This document shows, piece after piece, positions 17,264 to 26,068 of a stretch of DNA of 64,000 nt. The number at the start of each line of letters is the position of its first letter. The first letter of the stretch is position 1. The notes under the pieces are model-generated. The model had not been told where the DNA came from and ran no database searches. It saw nothing but the letters and a program-made list of their open reading frames with translations. The translations under genes were made by a program, and so were the position numbers. Source of the stretch: Acidobacteriota bacterium (GTDB lineage Bacteria > Acidobacteriota > Terriglobia > Terriglobales > Acidobacteriaceae); the NCBI GenBank assembly GCA_021846275.1, contig JAJZBZ010000001.1, positions 496,001-560,000 of the forward strand, written 5' to 3'.

Positions 17264-18381
17264 TGGCGGTGGCGGGCGCGAGGAATGCGTTGCCGGAGCG
17301 GTTGCCGGAGCGGATGCGGGCGGTGGTGTTGCATGGCCGGGAAGACCTGCGCGTGGACGAGGTGGAGACGCCGCGAGCGGGCGAGGGTGAAGTGGTGTTG
17401 CGCGTGGATGCGGCGCTGACGTGCGGGACGGATCGCAAGGTGTATCGGCGCGGGTATCACGCGAAGATGCTGCGTCCGCCGATGCTGTTTGGGCATGAGG
17501 TGGCGGGGACGATTGTGGAGTCGCGGGCGGCGGCGTTTGCGGTGGGCGAGCGGGTGGTGGCGCTGAATTCGGCGCCGTGCGGGGCGTGTTATTTTTGCCG
17601 GCGCGAGCAGGAGAATCTGTGCGCGGATCTGCTGTTCAACAACGGCGCGTATGCGGAGTATCTGCGGGTTCCGGCGCGGATTGTCGAAAAGAATCTGCTG
17701 CGCATTCCAGAGGGAATGGCTGCGGCTCATGCGGCGATGACCGAGCCGCTGGCCTGTGCGCTGCATGCGTGGGAGGATAGCGGCGCGCGGGCGGGCGATG
17801 TGGTGGCCGTGATTGGCGCAGGTCCGCTGGGACTGATGATGATGCGGCTGGCGGTGATGGACGGGTGCAGGCTGATTGCGGTGGTGAAGCATCGGGAGCA
17901 GGCGGGGATGGCGCGGGCGCTGGGCGCGGCTGAAGTGATCGAGGCGGGTGCAGCCACGGGCGCGAGCGCGAGTGCGGAGGTGGTGGCGGCGGTGCGCGCT
18001 TGCACGGAAGATGGCCGCGGCGTGGACCTGGCCGTGGAGGCTGTGGCCGTGCCGGAGACGTGGCAGCAGGCGGTGGAGATGACACGCAGCGGCGGGGTGG
18101 TGAATTTTTTTGGCGGACCGGCGGCGGGGACGGTGGTGAGCCTGGATACGAATCGGCTGCACTATGGGGATATGACGCTGAAGGCGACGTTTCACCATAC
18201 GCCGGCGGTGTGCAGGCGGGCGTTTGCGATGCTGGCCGATGGACGGTTCGACGCGCGGGCGCTGCTGACGGGCGAGGCGACGCTGGATGAGCTGCCGGAG
18301 ATTTTTCGCGGGTGGGGCGCGAGGCGCGGCGAGATCAAGACGGTGGTGGTGCCGCATGCGGGGATGCAGACGCAGAAATGA
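17263..18381 (+). CDS. Zinc-dependent alcohol dehydrogenase of the hopanoid operon (second copy)
   Basis: A 372-residue medium-chain dehydrogenase related to its neighbour, with TCGTDRKVYRRG, GHEVAG, structural zinc cysteines in CGACYFCRREQENLC and the NAD-binding VIGAGPLGLMMMRLA. ATG 17263 shares one base with the preceding stop (TGATG). The substrate loops differ clearly from the first copy (FFGGPAAGTVVSLD), so it is not a recent exact duplicate. The pair may act as a heterodimer or on successive intermediates of the hopanoid side chain. Substrate not deducible. Confidence 0.87.
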   Translation: MAVAGARNALPERLPERMRAVVLHGREDLRVDEVETPRAGEGEVVLRVDAALTCGTDRKVYRRGYHAKMLRPPMLFGHEVAGTIVESRAAAFAVGERVVALNSAPCGACYFCRREQENLCADLLFNNGAYAEYLRVPARIVEKNLLRIPEGMAAAHAAMTEPLACALHAWEDSGARAGDVVAVIGAGPLGLMMMRLAVMDGCRLIAVVKHREQAGMARALGAAEVIEAGAATGASASAEVVAAVRACTEDGRGVDLAVEAVAVPETWQQAVEMTRSGGVVNFFGGPAAGTVVSLDTNRLHYGDMTLKATFHHTPAVCRRAFAMLADGRFDARALLTGEATLDELPEIFRGWGARRGEIKTVVVPHAGMQTQK

Positions 18382-18409
18382 TGGTGCGGGAGCGAATTAG
18401 GATAGAGGC

Positions 18410-19393
18410 ATGAGCGCGGCGGAAAACAGGACAGACGCGGCGGAGCGCGAGGCGTTGTTGCGGGCCGGATGGGCGGCGCTGCCGGAGAGCTATCGCATGC
18501 CGGAGCGCGTGCCGACGGTGGACGAGGCGCGGGCGTGGTGCAGGCGGCTGGCGGAGACGCATTATGAGAATTTTCACGTGGCGTCGTGGTTTTTGCCGGA
18601 GAAGCTGCGGCCGCATTTTCACGCGATCTACGCCTATTGTCGTGTCTCGGATGATCTGGGCGACGAGGTGAACGGCGCGGGCGAGGCGCTGGCGCTGCTG
18701 GATTTCTGGGGCGAGGAACTGGCGGCGTGTTATCGCGGCGAGGCGCGGCATCCGGTGTTTGTGGCGCTCGGGGAGACGATCGGCGCGTGCGAGATTCCCG
18801 TGACGCCGTTTGCGGATTTGCTGAGGGCGTTTCGGCAGGATCAGGTGGTGACGCGCTACGCGTCGATGGACGAGGTGATGGGATATTGCCGGTACTCGGC
18901 GAATCCGGTGGGGCATCTGGTGCTGTATGTGTGCGGGTATCGGGATGCGGAGCGGTTTGCGCTGTCGGATGCAACATGCTCGGCGCTGCAACTGGCGAAT
19001 TTCTGGCAGGACGTGCGGTCGGATTGGGATCAGCGCGGGAGGGTGTATCTGCCGCAGGATGCGATGGCGCGGCATGGGGTGACGGAGCGGATGATTGGCG
19101 AGGGCAAGGCGACGGCGGAGTTTCGCGCGCTGCTGAGGGAGATGGTGGAGGATGCGCGGGCGATGTTTGAGCGTGGGTTGCCGCTGATCGGGAAGGTGGA
19201 TCGCGAGCTGGCGGTGGACCTGGATCTCTTCAGCCGCGGCGGGCTGGAGATTCTGAGGGCGATTGAGCGGTGCGGGTATGACGTGCTGAGCGCGCGGCCG
19301 GCGATCTCGAAGCGGACGAAGCTGGGGCTGGCGCTGCGCGCGGTGACGGGGAAGTTTCTGCCGGGGCTGCGATTGCGGGGCCGCGCGGCATGA
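18410..19393 (+). CDS. hpnC: Presqualene/squalene synthase subunit HpnC
   Basis: HpnC works with HpnD and HpnE to convert farnesyl diphosphate to squalene; HpnC turns presqualene diphosphate into hydroxysqualene. The 327-residue protein has the two aspartate-rich regions of trans-isoprenyl synthases: YCRVSDDLGDE near residue 78 and NFWQDVRSDWDQRGRVYLP near 200. A TAGGAT sequence ends six bases before the ATG. It overlaps hpnD by ATGA. Confidence 0.94.
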   Translation: MSAAENRTDAAEREALLRAGWAALPESYRMPERVPTVDEARAWCRRLAETHYENFHVASWFLPEKLRPHFHAIYAYCRVSDDLGDEVNGAGEALALLDFWGEELAACYRGEARHPVFVALGETIGACEIPVTPFADLLRAFRQDQVVTRYASMDEVMGYCRYSANPVGHLVLYVCGYRDAERFALSDATCSALQLANFWQDVRSDWDQRGRVYLPQDAMARHGVTERMIGEGKATAEFRALLREMVEDARAMFERGLPLIGKVDRELAVDLDLFSRGGLEILRAIERCGYDVLSARPAISKRTKLGLALRAVTGKFLPGLRLRGRAA

Positions 19394-20379
19394 CGGCGGC
19401 GGGTGGGACGATGCCAGGTGGGACGATGCCAGACGGGACAGCCGCGAAGCAGGCCCCGCCGAGCCGGGAACGGCTGCGCGCGGCGTATGCGGAGTGTCGT
19501 GGGATTGCGCGGCGCGAGGCGAAGAATTTTTACTACTCGTTTGTGGCGCTGCCAGGAGAGCGGCGGGACGCGATGTGCGCGATTTATGCGTTCATGCGGC
19601 GGGCGGATGACTTGTCGGACGACGAGACGCGGAGCCGCAAGGAGCGACGGCGGGCGCTGGCGGAGTGGTTGAGCGAGTGGCACGCGGCGCGCGGTGGCGC
19701 GGCGACGGAGGACGCGGTTTTTCTCGCTGTGCGAGATGCTGCGGAGCGGTTTCGGATTCCGCACAGCCTGCTGGACGAGCTGGTGGCCGGGACGACGATG
19801 GACCTGAAAGAGACGGCGGCGAGCCAGGCGGGTGAGGCGGATACGTTTGCCGATTACGAGGCGCTCGATCGGTACTGCTATCTGGTGGCGTCGGTGGTGG
19901 GGCTGGTGTGCATACGGATTTTTGGCTATAGCGACGGGCGCGCGGAGAAGCTGGCGGAGCAGACGGGGATTGCGTTTCAGTTGACGAATATTCTGCGCGA
20001 TGTGCGGGAGGATGCGGAGCGGAATCGCGTGTATCTGCCGCGGAGCGAGATGGCGCGGCATGGGGTTGCGGTGGAGGATTTGCTGCGGCACCCGGCTGGG
20101 CCGGTGACCGAGGCGGAGCGGGCGCTGCTGCGGTCGGTGGGCGAGCGCGCGGAGCGGATGTATGGGGCGGCGCGGGAGCTGTTGCCGCTGATGGACGCGG
20201 TGAGTCGGCCGGCGCTGTGGGTGCTGGTGGCGATCTATCACGCGCTGCTGCGGCGGATCTGCGCGGCGCGGTATGAGGTGATGGCGCGGCGGATTTCCGT
20301 GCCGACGTGGCGGAAGGTGGCGATCCTGATGGCGGGCCTCATGTGGATGGGCTGGGTGAGAGTGACGAAGAAACGATGA
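19390..20379 (+). CDS. hpnD: Presqualene diphosphate synthase HpnD
   Basis: HpnD condenses two farnesyl diphosphates to presqualene diphosphate. The 329-residue protein shows FMRRADDLSDDE and LTNILRDVREDAERNRVYLP, the two Mg-binding regions. The N-terminus holds an exact 15-bp tandem repeat (19402-19416 and 19417-19431) encoding GGTMP twice. Conserved sequence begins only around residue 30. The start overlaps the hpnC stop; the stop overlaps the hpnE start. Confidence 0.94.
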   Translation: MTAAGGTMPGGTMPDGTAAKQAPPSRERLRAAYAECRGIARREAKNFYYSFVALPGERRDAMCAIYAFMRRADDLSDDETRSRKERRRALAEWLSEWHAARGGAATEDAVFLAVRDAAERFRIPHSLLDELVAGTTMDLKETAASQAGEADTFADYEALDRYCYLVASVVGLVCIRIFGYSDGRAEKLAEQTGIAFQLTNILRDVREDAERNRVYLPRSEMARHGVAVEDLLRHPAGPVTEAERALLRSVGERAERMYGAARELLPLMDAVSRPALWVLVAIYHALLRRICAARYEVMARRISVPTWRKVAILMAGLMWMGWVRVTKKR

Positions 20380-21794
20380 CGAACGAGGCGGCGCAGAGCG
20401 GGGCGGTGGACGAGAATTCCGTGATCGTGGTGGGCGGCGGCGTGGCGGGAATCGCAGCGAGCTGCGCGCTGGCGGATGCTGGGTTTCGCGTGACGCTGGT
20501 GGAGCGGCGCGGGTATCTGGGCGGGCGCGCGTCGTCGTATTTTCATCCCGGCGCGCAGGAGACGATCGACAACTGCCAGCATGTGCTGTTTGGCTGCTGT
20601 ACGAATTTGATGGACCTGTATACGCGGCTGGGTGTGGAGGATCGCATTTTCTGGGACTCGCGGATGACGCTGATCGAGCCCGGTGGGCGGAGGTCGGTGC
20701 TGGAGCCGTCGCGATTGCCGGCTCCGATGCATGGGCTGCCGGGAATTTTGCGGGCGCGATGCTTTTCGGTTGCGGACAAGGCGGCGCTGGTGTGGGCGAT
20801 GGGGCAGATGATGCTGCGGCGGCAGCGGGCGGGAGTTTCGCTGCTGGATTGGCTCAACGCGCATAGGCAGACGGAGGGTGCGCGACGGCGATTCTGGGAG
20901 CTGGTGATTGCAAGCGCGCTGAATGCGAGCCTGGATGCGATTGAGGTGACGTATGCGCAGAAGGTGATTCGCGAGCTGTTTCTGAATTCGCCGGAGGCGG
21001 GCGCGATGGGGATGAGCCGCGTGCCGCTGAGCGAGCTGTATGGCGGCGTGGAGGCGTATCTGGAGGCGCGGCGCGGACGGCTGGTGCGCGGGCAGGGCGT
21101 GGCCGGCGCGGCGTGGAACGCGGATGAGCAGGCGTGGACGGCGACGAGCGAAAAGGGCGAGCTGCGCGCGCGGCATCTGGTGCTGGCGCTGTCGTTTGAG
21201 GCGATGGCGAAGCTGCTGCCGCAGATGCCGGAGTCTGACGGGCGCGCGGCGCTGAGCGCGCGGCTGAGCCGGCTGACGCACTGGCCGATCTGCAGCGTGC
21301 ATCTGTGGTTTGACCGGGAGATTACGGAGCTGGATCACGCGGTGCTGCTGGACAGGGAGATTCACTGGATGTATCACAAGTCGCGCTGGCAGCCGATGCG
21401 CGAGGGCAGCTATGTGGAGCTGGTGATCAGCGCGAATGCGGAGTTTGCGCGGCTGCCGCGCGAGGCGGCGATTGGGCGCGCGGTGGAGCAGTTGGGCGAG
21501 TATTTTCCGGCTGCGAAGACGGCGCGCGTGGTGAAGTCTGCGCTGGTGAAGGAAGTGCGGGCGACGTTTGGCGTGCCACCGGGGATTGATGCGGTGAGGC
21601 CGCGGGCGGAGTCGCCGTGGCCGCAGTGTTTTCTGGCCGGGGATTGGGTGCAGACGGGCTGGCCGGCGACGATGGAAGGCGCGGTCAGGAGCGGATATCT
21701 GGCGGCGGAGGCGCTGTGCCGCAGCGTGGGGGATTCGCGGGCGGTGATGGTGGCGGATCGGAAGCCGACGGGGTGGATGAGGCTGCTGGGGTGA
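20376..21794 (+). CDS. hpnE: Hydroxysqualene dehydroxylase HpnE
   Basis: HpnE is an FAD enzyme of the amine oxidase/phytoene desaturase family that reduces hydroxysqualene to squalene. The 472-residue product has the dinucleotide-binding start VVGGGVAGIAASCALADAG with RRGYLGGRASS, the substrate-side PGAQETIDNCQHVLFGCC, and the C-terminal FAD motif CFLAGDWVQTGWPATMEGA. ATG 20376 overlaps the hpnD stop. It closes the eleven-gene operon; the next gene is convergent. Confidence 0.94.
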   Translation: MTNEAAQSGAVDENSVIVVGGGVAGIAASCALADAGFRVTLVERRGYLGGRASSYFHPGAQETIDNCQHVLFGCCTNLMDLYTRLGVEDRIFWDSRMTLIEPGGRRSVLEPSRLPAPMHGLPGILRARCFSVADKAALVWAMGQMMLRRQRAGVSLLDWLNAHRQTEGARRRFWELVIASALNASLDAIEVTYAQKVIRELFLNSPEAGAMGMSRVPLSELYGGVEAYLEARRGRLVRGQGVAGAAWNADEQAWTATSEKGELRARHLVLALSFEAMAKLLPQMPESDGRAALSARLSRLTHWPICSVHLWFDREITELDHAVLLDREIHWMYHKSRWQPMREGSYVELVISANAEFARLPREAAIGRAVEQLGEYFPAAKTARVVKSALVKEVRATFGVPPGIDAVRPRAESPWPQCFLAGDWVQTGWPATMEGAVRSGYLAAEALCRSVGDSRAVMVADRKPTGWMRLLG

Positions 21795-21861
21795 GCGGAT
21801 GGTCCGCTGCGGCGAGCGTCGGTGTTCGCGTCAGCGAAAGCGAGCCGTCCGCTGCTGCTGA

Positions 21862-23226
21862 CTACTTCCGGGACTGCGACGCGGGCGCGAAGGCTTCGGG
21901 GTCGGCTTTGCGCAGCTCCTGCAGAAACTGCTGGTACTCCCGCTCGCCCCGCTTCAGCTTGCTGTAGTCCACCTTGGGGTAAAGCTGGCGGATGTAGTTG
22001 AAGGCGTATGTCGCATAAAACGACGACGATTGCCTGTAGTCGGGCGTTGCGAGCAGCCCTTTGATCGGCTTTCCTTGTTCCACTGACCAGGCATATGGAG
22101 CATAGCGAATGTCGTAACCCGACGCGTACATCTGCCGGATGCCAAGTCGCAACTCCTGTGCGTTGATTTGACGGATGAAGTAGCCGGTTCCATCTAAATT
22201 TTCTTCTCCGCTTTTTGGATAACTAAGGCTCCACACATTCCTCTTAAAACGCTGTACTCGAAAAAGTCGATCAATCAGATGCTGATCTACAGCAACGAGA
22301 GAGTAGGAGAGTAACGCAGCGAGTTGAGCTTCATTGTTGAGACGAACTAGTACTGTGTCCGGTATCAGAATGCTGCCGTCCGGCGCATAGGCAATCTCTC
22401 GTATTATTTGATGGACACGAGGATTCCTGTAAATGCAACTGCCATCGCTTGCCATACACAAAGACCCATCGATGGATTCGAAATCATACTTGTGTGCGAT
22501 CCGGAAGGGCTTCACGATGTATACGCTGAGTGGCTCCGTGTCTTTTGACGGAACATCGGTTGTGGTCGCAGAAGCTATCAAGAGGGAAGAAAGAATTTTC
22601 TCAAGATAGCCGTTCACCTCGGAGTCGCACACCACATCGATAGCGCCTTCGTTCCGATAGCGTAGTTCATGCGGGGAGGCTGAGGAACAGAGCTTCTTCC
22701 ACCCTGATCGCATATACATGCTCTCGCCAGACTCCTTATTCTCCCCATCTGCATACTTCCAAATGTCAATGCGAGTAGCATCAATCTTTATCGATGTTAT
22801 GTGATGCTGAGGATATTGATTCGCAGAATATTGTAACCAGGCTGAATGATCTAAGTGATCTAGCTTTCTATTCGGGGTGCTACCACAAGGAGAGGATATT
22901 TTCTGCACGGCTACTGGCTCCCCAGCCCAATACAGTATTGAGCCAAATTGCAAAGGTGCATCATGCCAGCAGATCTCTGTCTTCTGCGAGATGGTCATCT
23001 GGTAGCCATCGATCGGATAGGTGCCTGGGGTGCGGCGCGCTAACATCTGGATCAGCCGTCCATCGTGGGTGAGGTAGACACCGGAAACGTAGTATGATCG
23101 GGGCTTTGCCGCCGTGCATTGTGGCAAAACCATAGAACTCAGCATTGCAAGAAAGGCGGCACGGCACAGCAGGCGCTTGTAATGGTGAGCAGCGCGAAGA
23201 ATACAGGTGATGGCCGACGGCATCAT
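21862..23226 (-). CDS. Secreted M48-peptidase-like protein lacking the zinc motif, partner of the Rhs tip
   Basis: A 454-residue protein with an N-terminal signal-like stretch (RLLCRAAFLAMLSSMVLPQCTAAK), so probably exported. No confident family, but the region around residues 240-330 (PRVHQIIREIAYAPDGSILIPDTVLVRLNNEAQLAALLSYSL) resembles the M48 peptidase core, with SYSLV where HExxH would be. It would then be catalytically dead. The C-terminus is charged (YSKLKRGEREYQQFLQELRKAD). Its ATG overlaps the stop of the Rhs-tip gene (ATGA), the arrangement of a toxin with its immunity or accessory gene. Base composition differs from the chromosome (a line at 22741 has 8 G and 16 C on the plus strand). 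Confidence 0.7.
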   Translation of the reverse strand: MMPSAITCILRAAHHYKRLLCRAAFLAMLSSMVLPQCTAAKPRSYYVSGVYLTHDGRLIQMLARRTPGTYPIDGYQMTISQKTEICWHDAPLQFGSILYWAGEPVAVQKISSPCGSTPNRKLDHLDHSAWLQYSANQYPQHHITSIKIDATRIDIWKYADGENKESGESMYMRSGWKKLCSSASPHELRYRNEGAIDVVCDSEVNGYLEKILSSLLIASATTTDVPSKDTEPLSVYIVKPFRIAHKYDFESIDGSLCMASDGSCIYRNPRVHQIIREIAYAPDGSILIPDTVLVRLNNEAQLAALLSYSLVAVDQHLIDRLFRVQRFKRNVWSLSYPKSGEENLDGTGYFIRQINAQELRLGIRQMYASGYDIRYAPYAWSVEQGKPIKGLLATPDYRQSSSFYATYAFNYIRQLYPKVDYSKLKRGEREYQQFLQELRKADPEAFAPASQSRK

Positions 23227-24392
23227 GGATGAACGACTCCCGGCGAAGGGACTGGGCCGCTGGGCTGGTTTCCCAATAGCTCGCGCACTGTAAGATTCTG
23301 GTTAGGAATTCCTATTGGCGCAGTACCCAATCCTCCAAGGTCTGATGGCCGCGGTAATAGGCTCCCTGTGAACTGTGGCGGGCCAAACAAACCCCAAAAA
23401 ACCGAAAACAGATCATTTGCGATTGTATAAATTGCATAACCCAGGCAGGGAACAGGGCCTGCAAAACATGCAATAGCGCCCCCCACTGCGATTGAGTCAG
23501 CGACAACTTTTCCTGCATCGCCACCGATCAAATCCGATGTCCAGCCGGACTGCCCACACATGTCTGAATTGGAATCGATGCTGCATGCAATGGTGATCGC
23601 CGCCCCAACGGAAGCCGCAATCCCGCTTACTACGCTACCGTAACTGTCGCCATTCGGGCCGACGGACCAAGGGCCTGGATGGTTGACAGTACCAAGCAAA
23701 TCACCTATGCTCTGGCCAGTTTGCCATGCAACGATAGCAGCGGCGCCTAGCACAACGGCATCGGCAATTGCCGATCCAACTGGATTACATGGGCTCAGGC
23801 TAAGACCATCGTAATTAAAGATTGAGGAGACCGCTTGATTTATACCGGTCGCTTTGCATGGTGTTCCCCCGATTCCCGTCAGTATCCCCGCTCCTGCCAG
23901 CCCGCTGAGATCGGTGAAGCCGAGTGGATTTCCGCTGACATACATATATCGGTTGAAGCTCTGGGGGTCGTAGAGGTCGTAGCTTCCGTTGTAGGGGTCG
24001 GGCGTCAGCCAGCGGGCCTGCCGCGTCGAGTAGTTCCGATACCACGCCGCGTCTCCGCTGTACTCCGTGTCCTGAAACAGCCCCGTCCAGGAGTACGCAT
24101 CGCCCGCGCCGGAGTTCATCAGCTGGCCGTAGGGCGTGAAGAGGTTCGTCGCCAAAATCCCGCCTGTGCTGTTCCCCGTCGCCGCCAGCGAGCCTTCGTG
24201 ATCGAGCAGCCGATAGACCGCAGACCCGCTCTGGTTGCCAGGCACCTCCGCGATCAGACTGCCGCCCGCCCAGATCAGGTCCGTCCAACTGTTGCTGGCA
24301 GGATTCAGCAGCGCCAGCGGATGTCCGTTGAGGTACACCAGCTTGTTGGCATTGTCTGTCTTCGCCACTTGCTGCATCGCTGATCGCCTCAT
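23223..24392 (-). CDS. Orphan Rhs-core C-terminal fragment with variable tip
   Basis: A 389-residue protein starting inside what would be the end of an Rhs/YD-repeat protein. Residues ~15-60 are YD-like, and residues ~95-165 form the RHS-associated core (TGLFQDTEYSGDAAWYRNY, ARWLTPDPYNGSYDLYDPQSFNRYMYVSGNPLGFTDLSG). Beyond the core is a non-conserved tip rich in glycine and hydrophobic segments (VVLGAAAIVAW, IAVGGAIACFAGPVPCLGYAIY), which might insert into membranes. No repeats precede it, so it cannot encode a full Rhs shell; it is either a displaced tip or a remnant that acquired a start. The next gene overlaps by ATGA. Confidence 0.75.
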   Translation of the reverse strand: MRRSAMQQVAKTDNANKLVYLNGHPLALLNPASNSWTDLIWAGGSLIAEVPGNQSGSAVYRLLDHEGSLAATGNSTGGILATNLFTPYGQLMNSGAGDAYSWTGLFQDTEYSGDAAWYRNYSTRQARWLTPDPYNGSYDLYDPQSFNRYMYVSGNPLGFTDLSGLAGAGILTGIGGTPCKATGINQAVSSIFNYDGLSLSPCNPVGSAIADAVVLGAAAIVAWQTGQSIGDLLGTVNHPGPWSVGPNGDSYGSVVSGIAASVGAAITIACSIDSNSDMCGQSGWTSDLIGGDAGKVVADSIAVGGAIACFAGPVPCLGYAIYTIANDLFSVFWGLFGPPQFTGSLLPRPSDLGGLGTAPIGIPNQNLTVRELLGNQPSGPVPSPGVVHP

Positions 24393-24440
24393 TGCGTCGC
24401 AGTATATCGCAGCCGGATACCGGCTTGTCGCGGCTGCGCA

Positions 24441-24542
24441 CTACTTCTGCGGCTGCGGCGCGAAGGCTTCGGGGTCGGCTTTACGCAGCTCTTGCAGGAA
24501 CTGCTGGTATTCCCGCTCGCCGCGCTTCAGCTTGCTGTAGTC
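24441..24542 (-). pseudogene. Duplicated 3' end of the M48-like gene
   Basis: This stretch encodes DYSKLKRGEREYQQFLQELRK and ADPEAFAP before a TAG stop, matching the last ~35 codons of the gene at 21862-23226 (21862-21969) apart from a six-base difference near the stop. It has no start and no upstream body. It is in the same frame as the Rhs tip, separated from it by TAG and 16 codons. It marks a duplication or cassette exchange in the Rhs locus. Confidence 0.85.
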
Positions 24543-24617
24543 TGCGTTGGGGGAACGCTCGCTGATTGATTTCAGGGGATGGATGACCTGAGCAGTGTTC
24601 GCGGTGGTGCTTGTGCG

Positions 24618-25976
24618 TTAGTGTTCGCGCTGGAGGAGGTTGATGCGTTGTTTGGCTTGCCATTCCTGATCCTTGAGTTTGCCGGCGTCGAGGGTGAGGA
24701 ATCGCTGGTAGTAGAGGATGGCGGATTTTTTGTCGTGGATGCGGTCGCAGGCGGTGGCGAGCAGGAAGTCGACGGGGGCGGTTTCGGGCTGGAGTTTGTC
24801 GCGCTCGGCGAGCGCCTGGATGGTGATCTGGGGCTGGTGGAGTTCGGAGGCGGCGAAGGCGAGTCCGGTCCAGGCGTCGGCGTTGGCGGGGTCGATGGTG
24901 GCGGCCTGCTGGAAGGCGGATTCGGCGGGAGCGAACTGGCCGAGGCGCATGAGGTTCTGGCCGTGGCTGGTGAGCAGATCGGCGTCCTGCGGGTGAGCGC
25001 GGAGGAGCGCGGTGTCGAGTGAGTCGGCGCTGGCGAAGTCTCCGGCGTCGGCCTGGACGCGGGCGAGCATGCGTGTGATCTCTTCGTTGGAGGGGTTGGC
25101 GGTGTGGAGCTGCTGGAGCAGGGGGATGGCTTCGGCTTTGTCTTCAGCGACGAGGACGGCGGCGAGCTGGGCGGTGAGCGGGATGTTGCCGGGATGTTTG
25201 GCGAGCGCGGGCCGGAGCAGGGCTTCGGCGTCGGGGTATTTTTTCTGCTCGATGAGCGCGTGGGCGAGGCCGCCGATGGCTTGTATGGAATTGGGGTCAG
25301 CGGCGAGCAGGCTGCGATAGGCGGCTTCGGCGCCGGCGGAGTCTCCGCTGGATTCGGCGAGGCTGGCGGCCAAGAGCGTGTCCTGTGGGGTTTCGGGCGA
25401 CAGCTTGAGGGCGTGGAGCAGGTCGCTGGAGGCCTGGGCGTAGTCGGGATGGCCGGCGAGGCCGGTGCGGTCGATCTGAGCGAGGGCGCGCCAGACCTGA
25501 GCGAGGGCGGCGTTGCCGGCGGCGCCGGGATCGAGCTGGGTGGCGGCGAGGAGCGCGGGACGGGCGTCGGCGAGCTGGCCGGTGCGGGCGAGCAGGAGGC
25601 CGAGCGAGGCCTGGGCGGCGAAGTTTTTCGGCTGGAGCGCGAGGCAGCGGCGGTAGAGCGAGACGGCGTCGGATTCGCGGTTCTGCTCGTCGGCGACGAA
25701 GGCTGCGTCAAAGAGGGCGCGGGCGTCGTTGGGATGGTCGGCGAGCCAGGCGTCGAGCAGCGGCGCGGCGGTCTTCCAGTCGCCTTTGGAGAGAGCGGTT
25801 TCGGCGCGGGCGAATTCGGCGCTGCGCGGGGTGGAATCGGTGCCGGGTTGGGATGACGTGGCCGCCTGTGGCGCGGACGGAAGGGATTGCGGGCCTGTGG
25901 AGGGGGATTGCGCGAGGGATGGAGCGAGAGCGCAGGCGAGACAGACGGCAACAGCGGAGACAGGGCGGAAAATCAC
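24618..25976 (-). CDS. Exported tetratricopeptide-repeat protein
   Basis: A 452-residue protein with a signal peptide (MIFRPVSAVAVCLACALAPSLAQ) followed by a Ser/Pro-rich linker and roughly ten TPR-like units from residue ~55 to the end (for example AETALSKGDWKTAAPLLDAWLADHPNDARALFDAAFV and AYRSLLAADPNSIQAIGGLAHALIEQKKYPDAEALLRPAL). It has no enzymatic domain, so it is probably a periplasmic scaffold. GTG is the only reasonable start. It follows the sugar porter gene on the same strand with a gap of about 90 bases. Confidence 0.85.
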   Translation of the reverse strand: MIFRPVSAVAVCLACALAPSLAQSPSTGPQSLPSAPQAATSSQPGTDSTPRSAEFARAETALSKGDWKTAAPLLDAWLADHPNDARALFDAAFVADEQNRESDAVSLYRRCLALQPKNFAAQASLGLLLARTGQLADARPALLAATQLDPGAAGNAALAQVWRALAQIDRTGLAGHPDYAQASSDLLHALKLSPETPQDTLLAASLAESSGDSAGAEAAYRSLLAADPNSIQAIGGLAHALIEQKKYPDAEALLRPALAKHPGNIPLTAQLAAVLVAEDKAEAIPLLQQLHTANPSNEEITRMLARVQADAGDFASADSLDTALLRAHPQDADLLTSHGQNLMRLGQFAPAESAFQQAATIDPANADAWTGLAFAASELHQPQITIQALAERDKLQPETAPVDFLLATACDRIHDKKSAILYYQRFLTLDAGKLKDQEWQAKQRINLLQREH

Positions 25977-26068
25977 GTTTTCAGTTTAATTGCCGCAGCC
26001 GTTCTTTGCCGCGATGGGAGTCAGGGATGGGAGTGAGGGCGCGAGGTGTCGATTGCGGGAGTGGATGG

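Noticed and set aside
20376-21794. Carotenoid-type phytoene desaturase instead of HpnE
   Set aside because: The family is shared, but coupling to hpnC and hpnD and the lack of other carotenoid genes favour HpnE.
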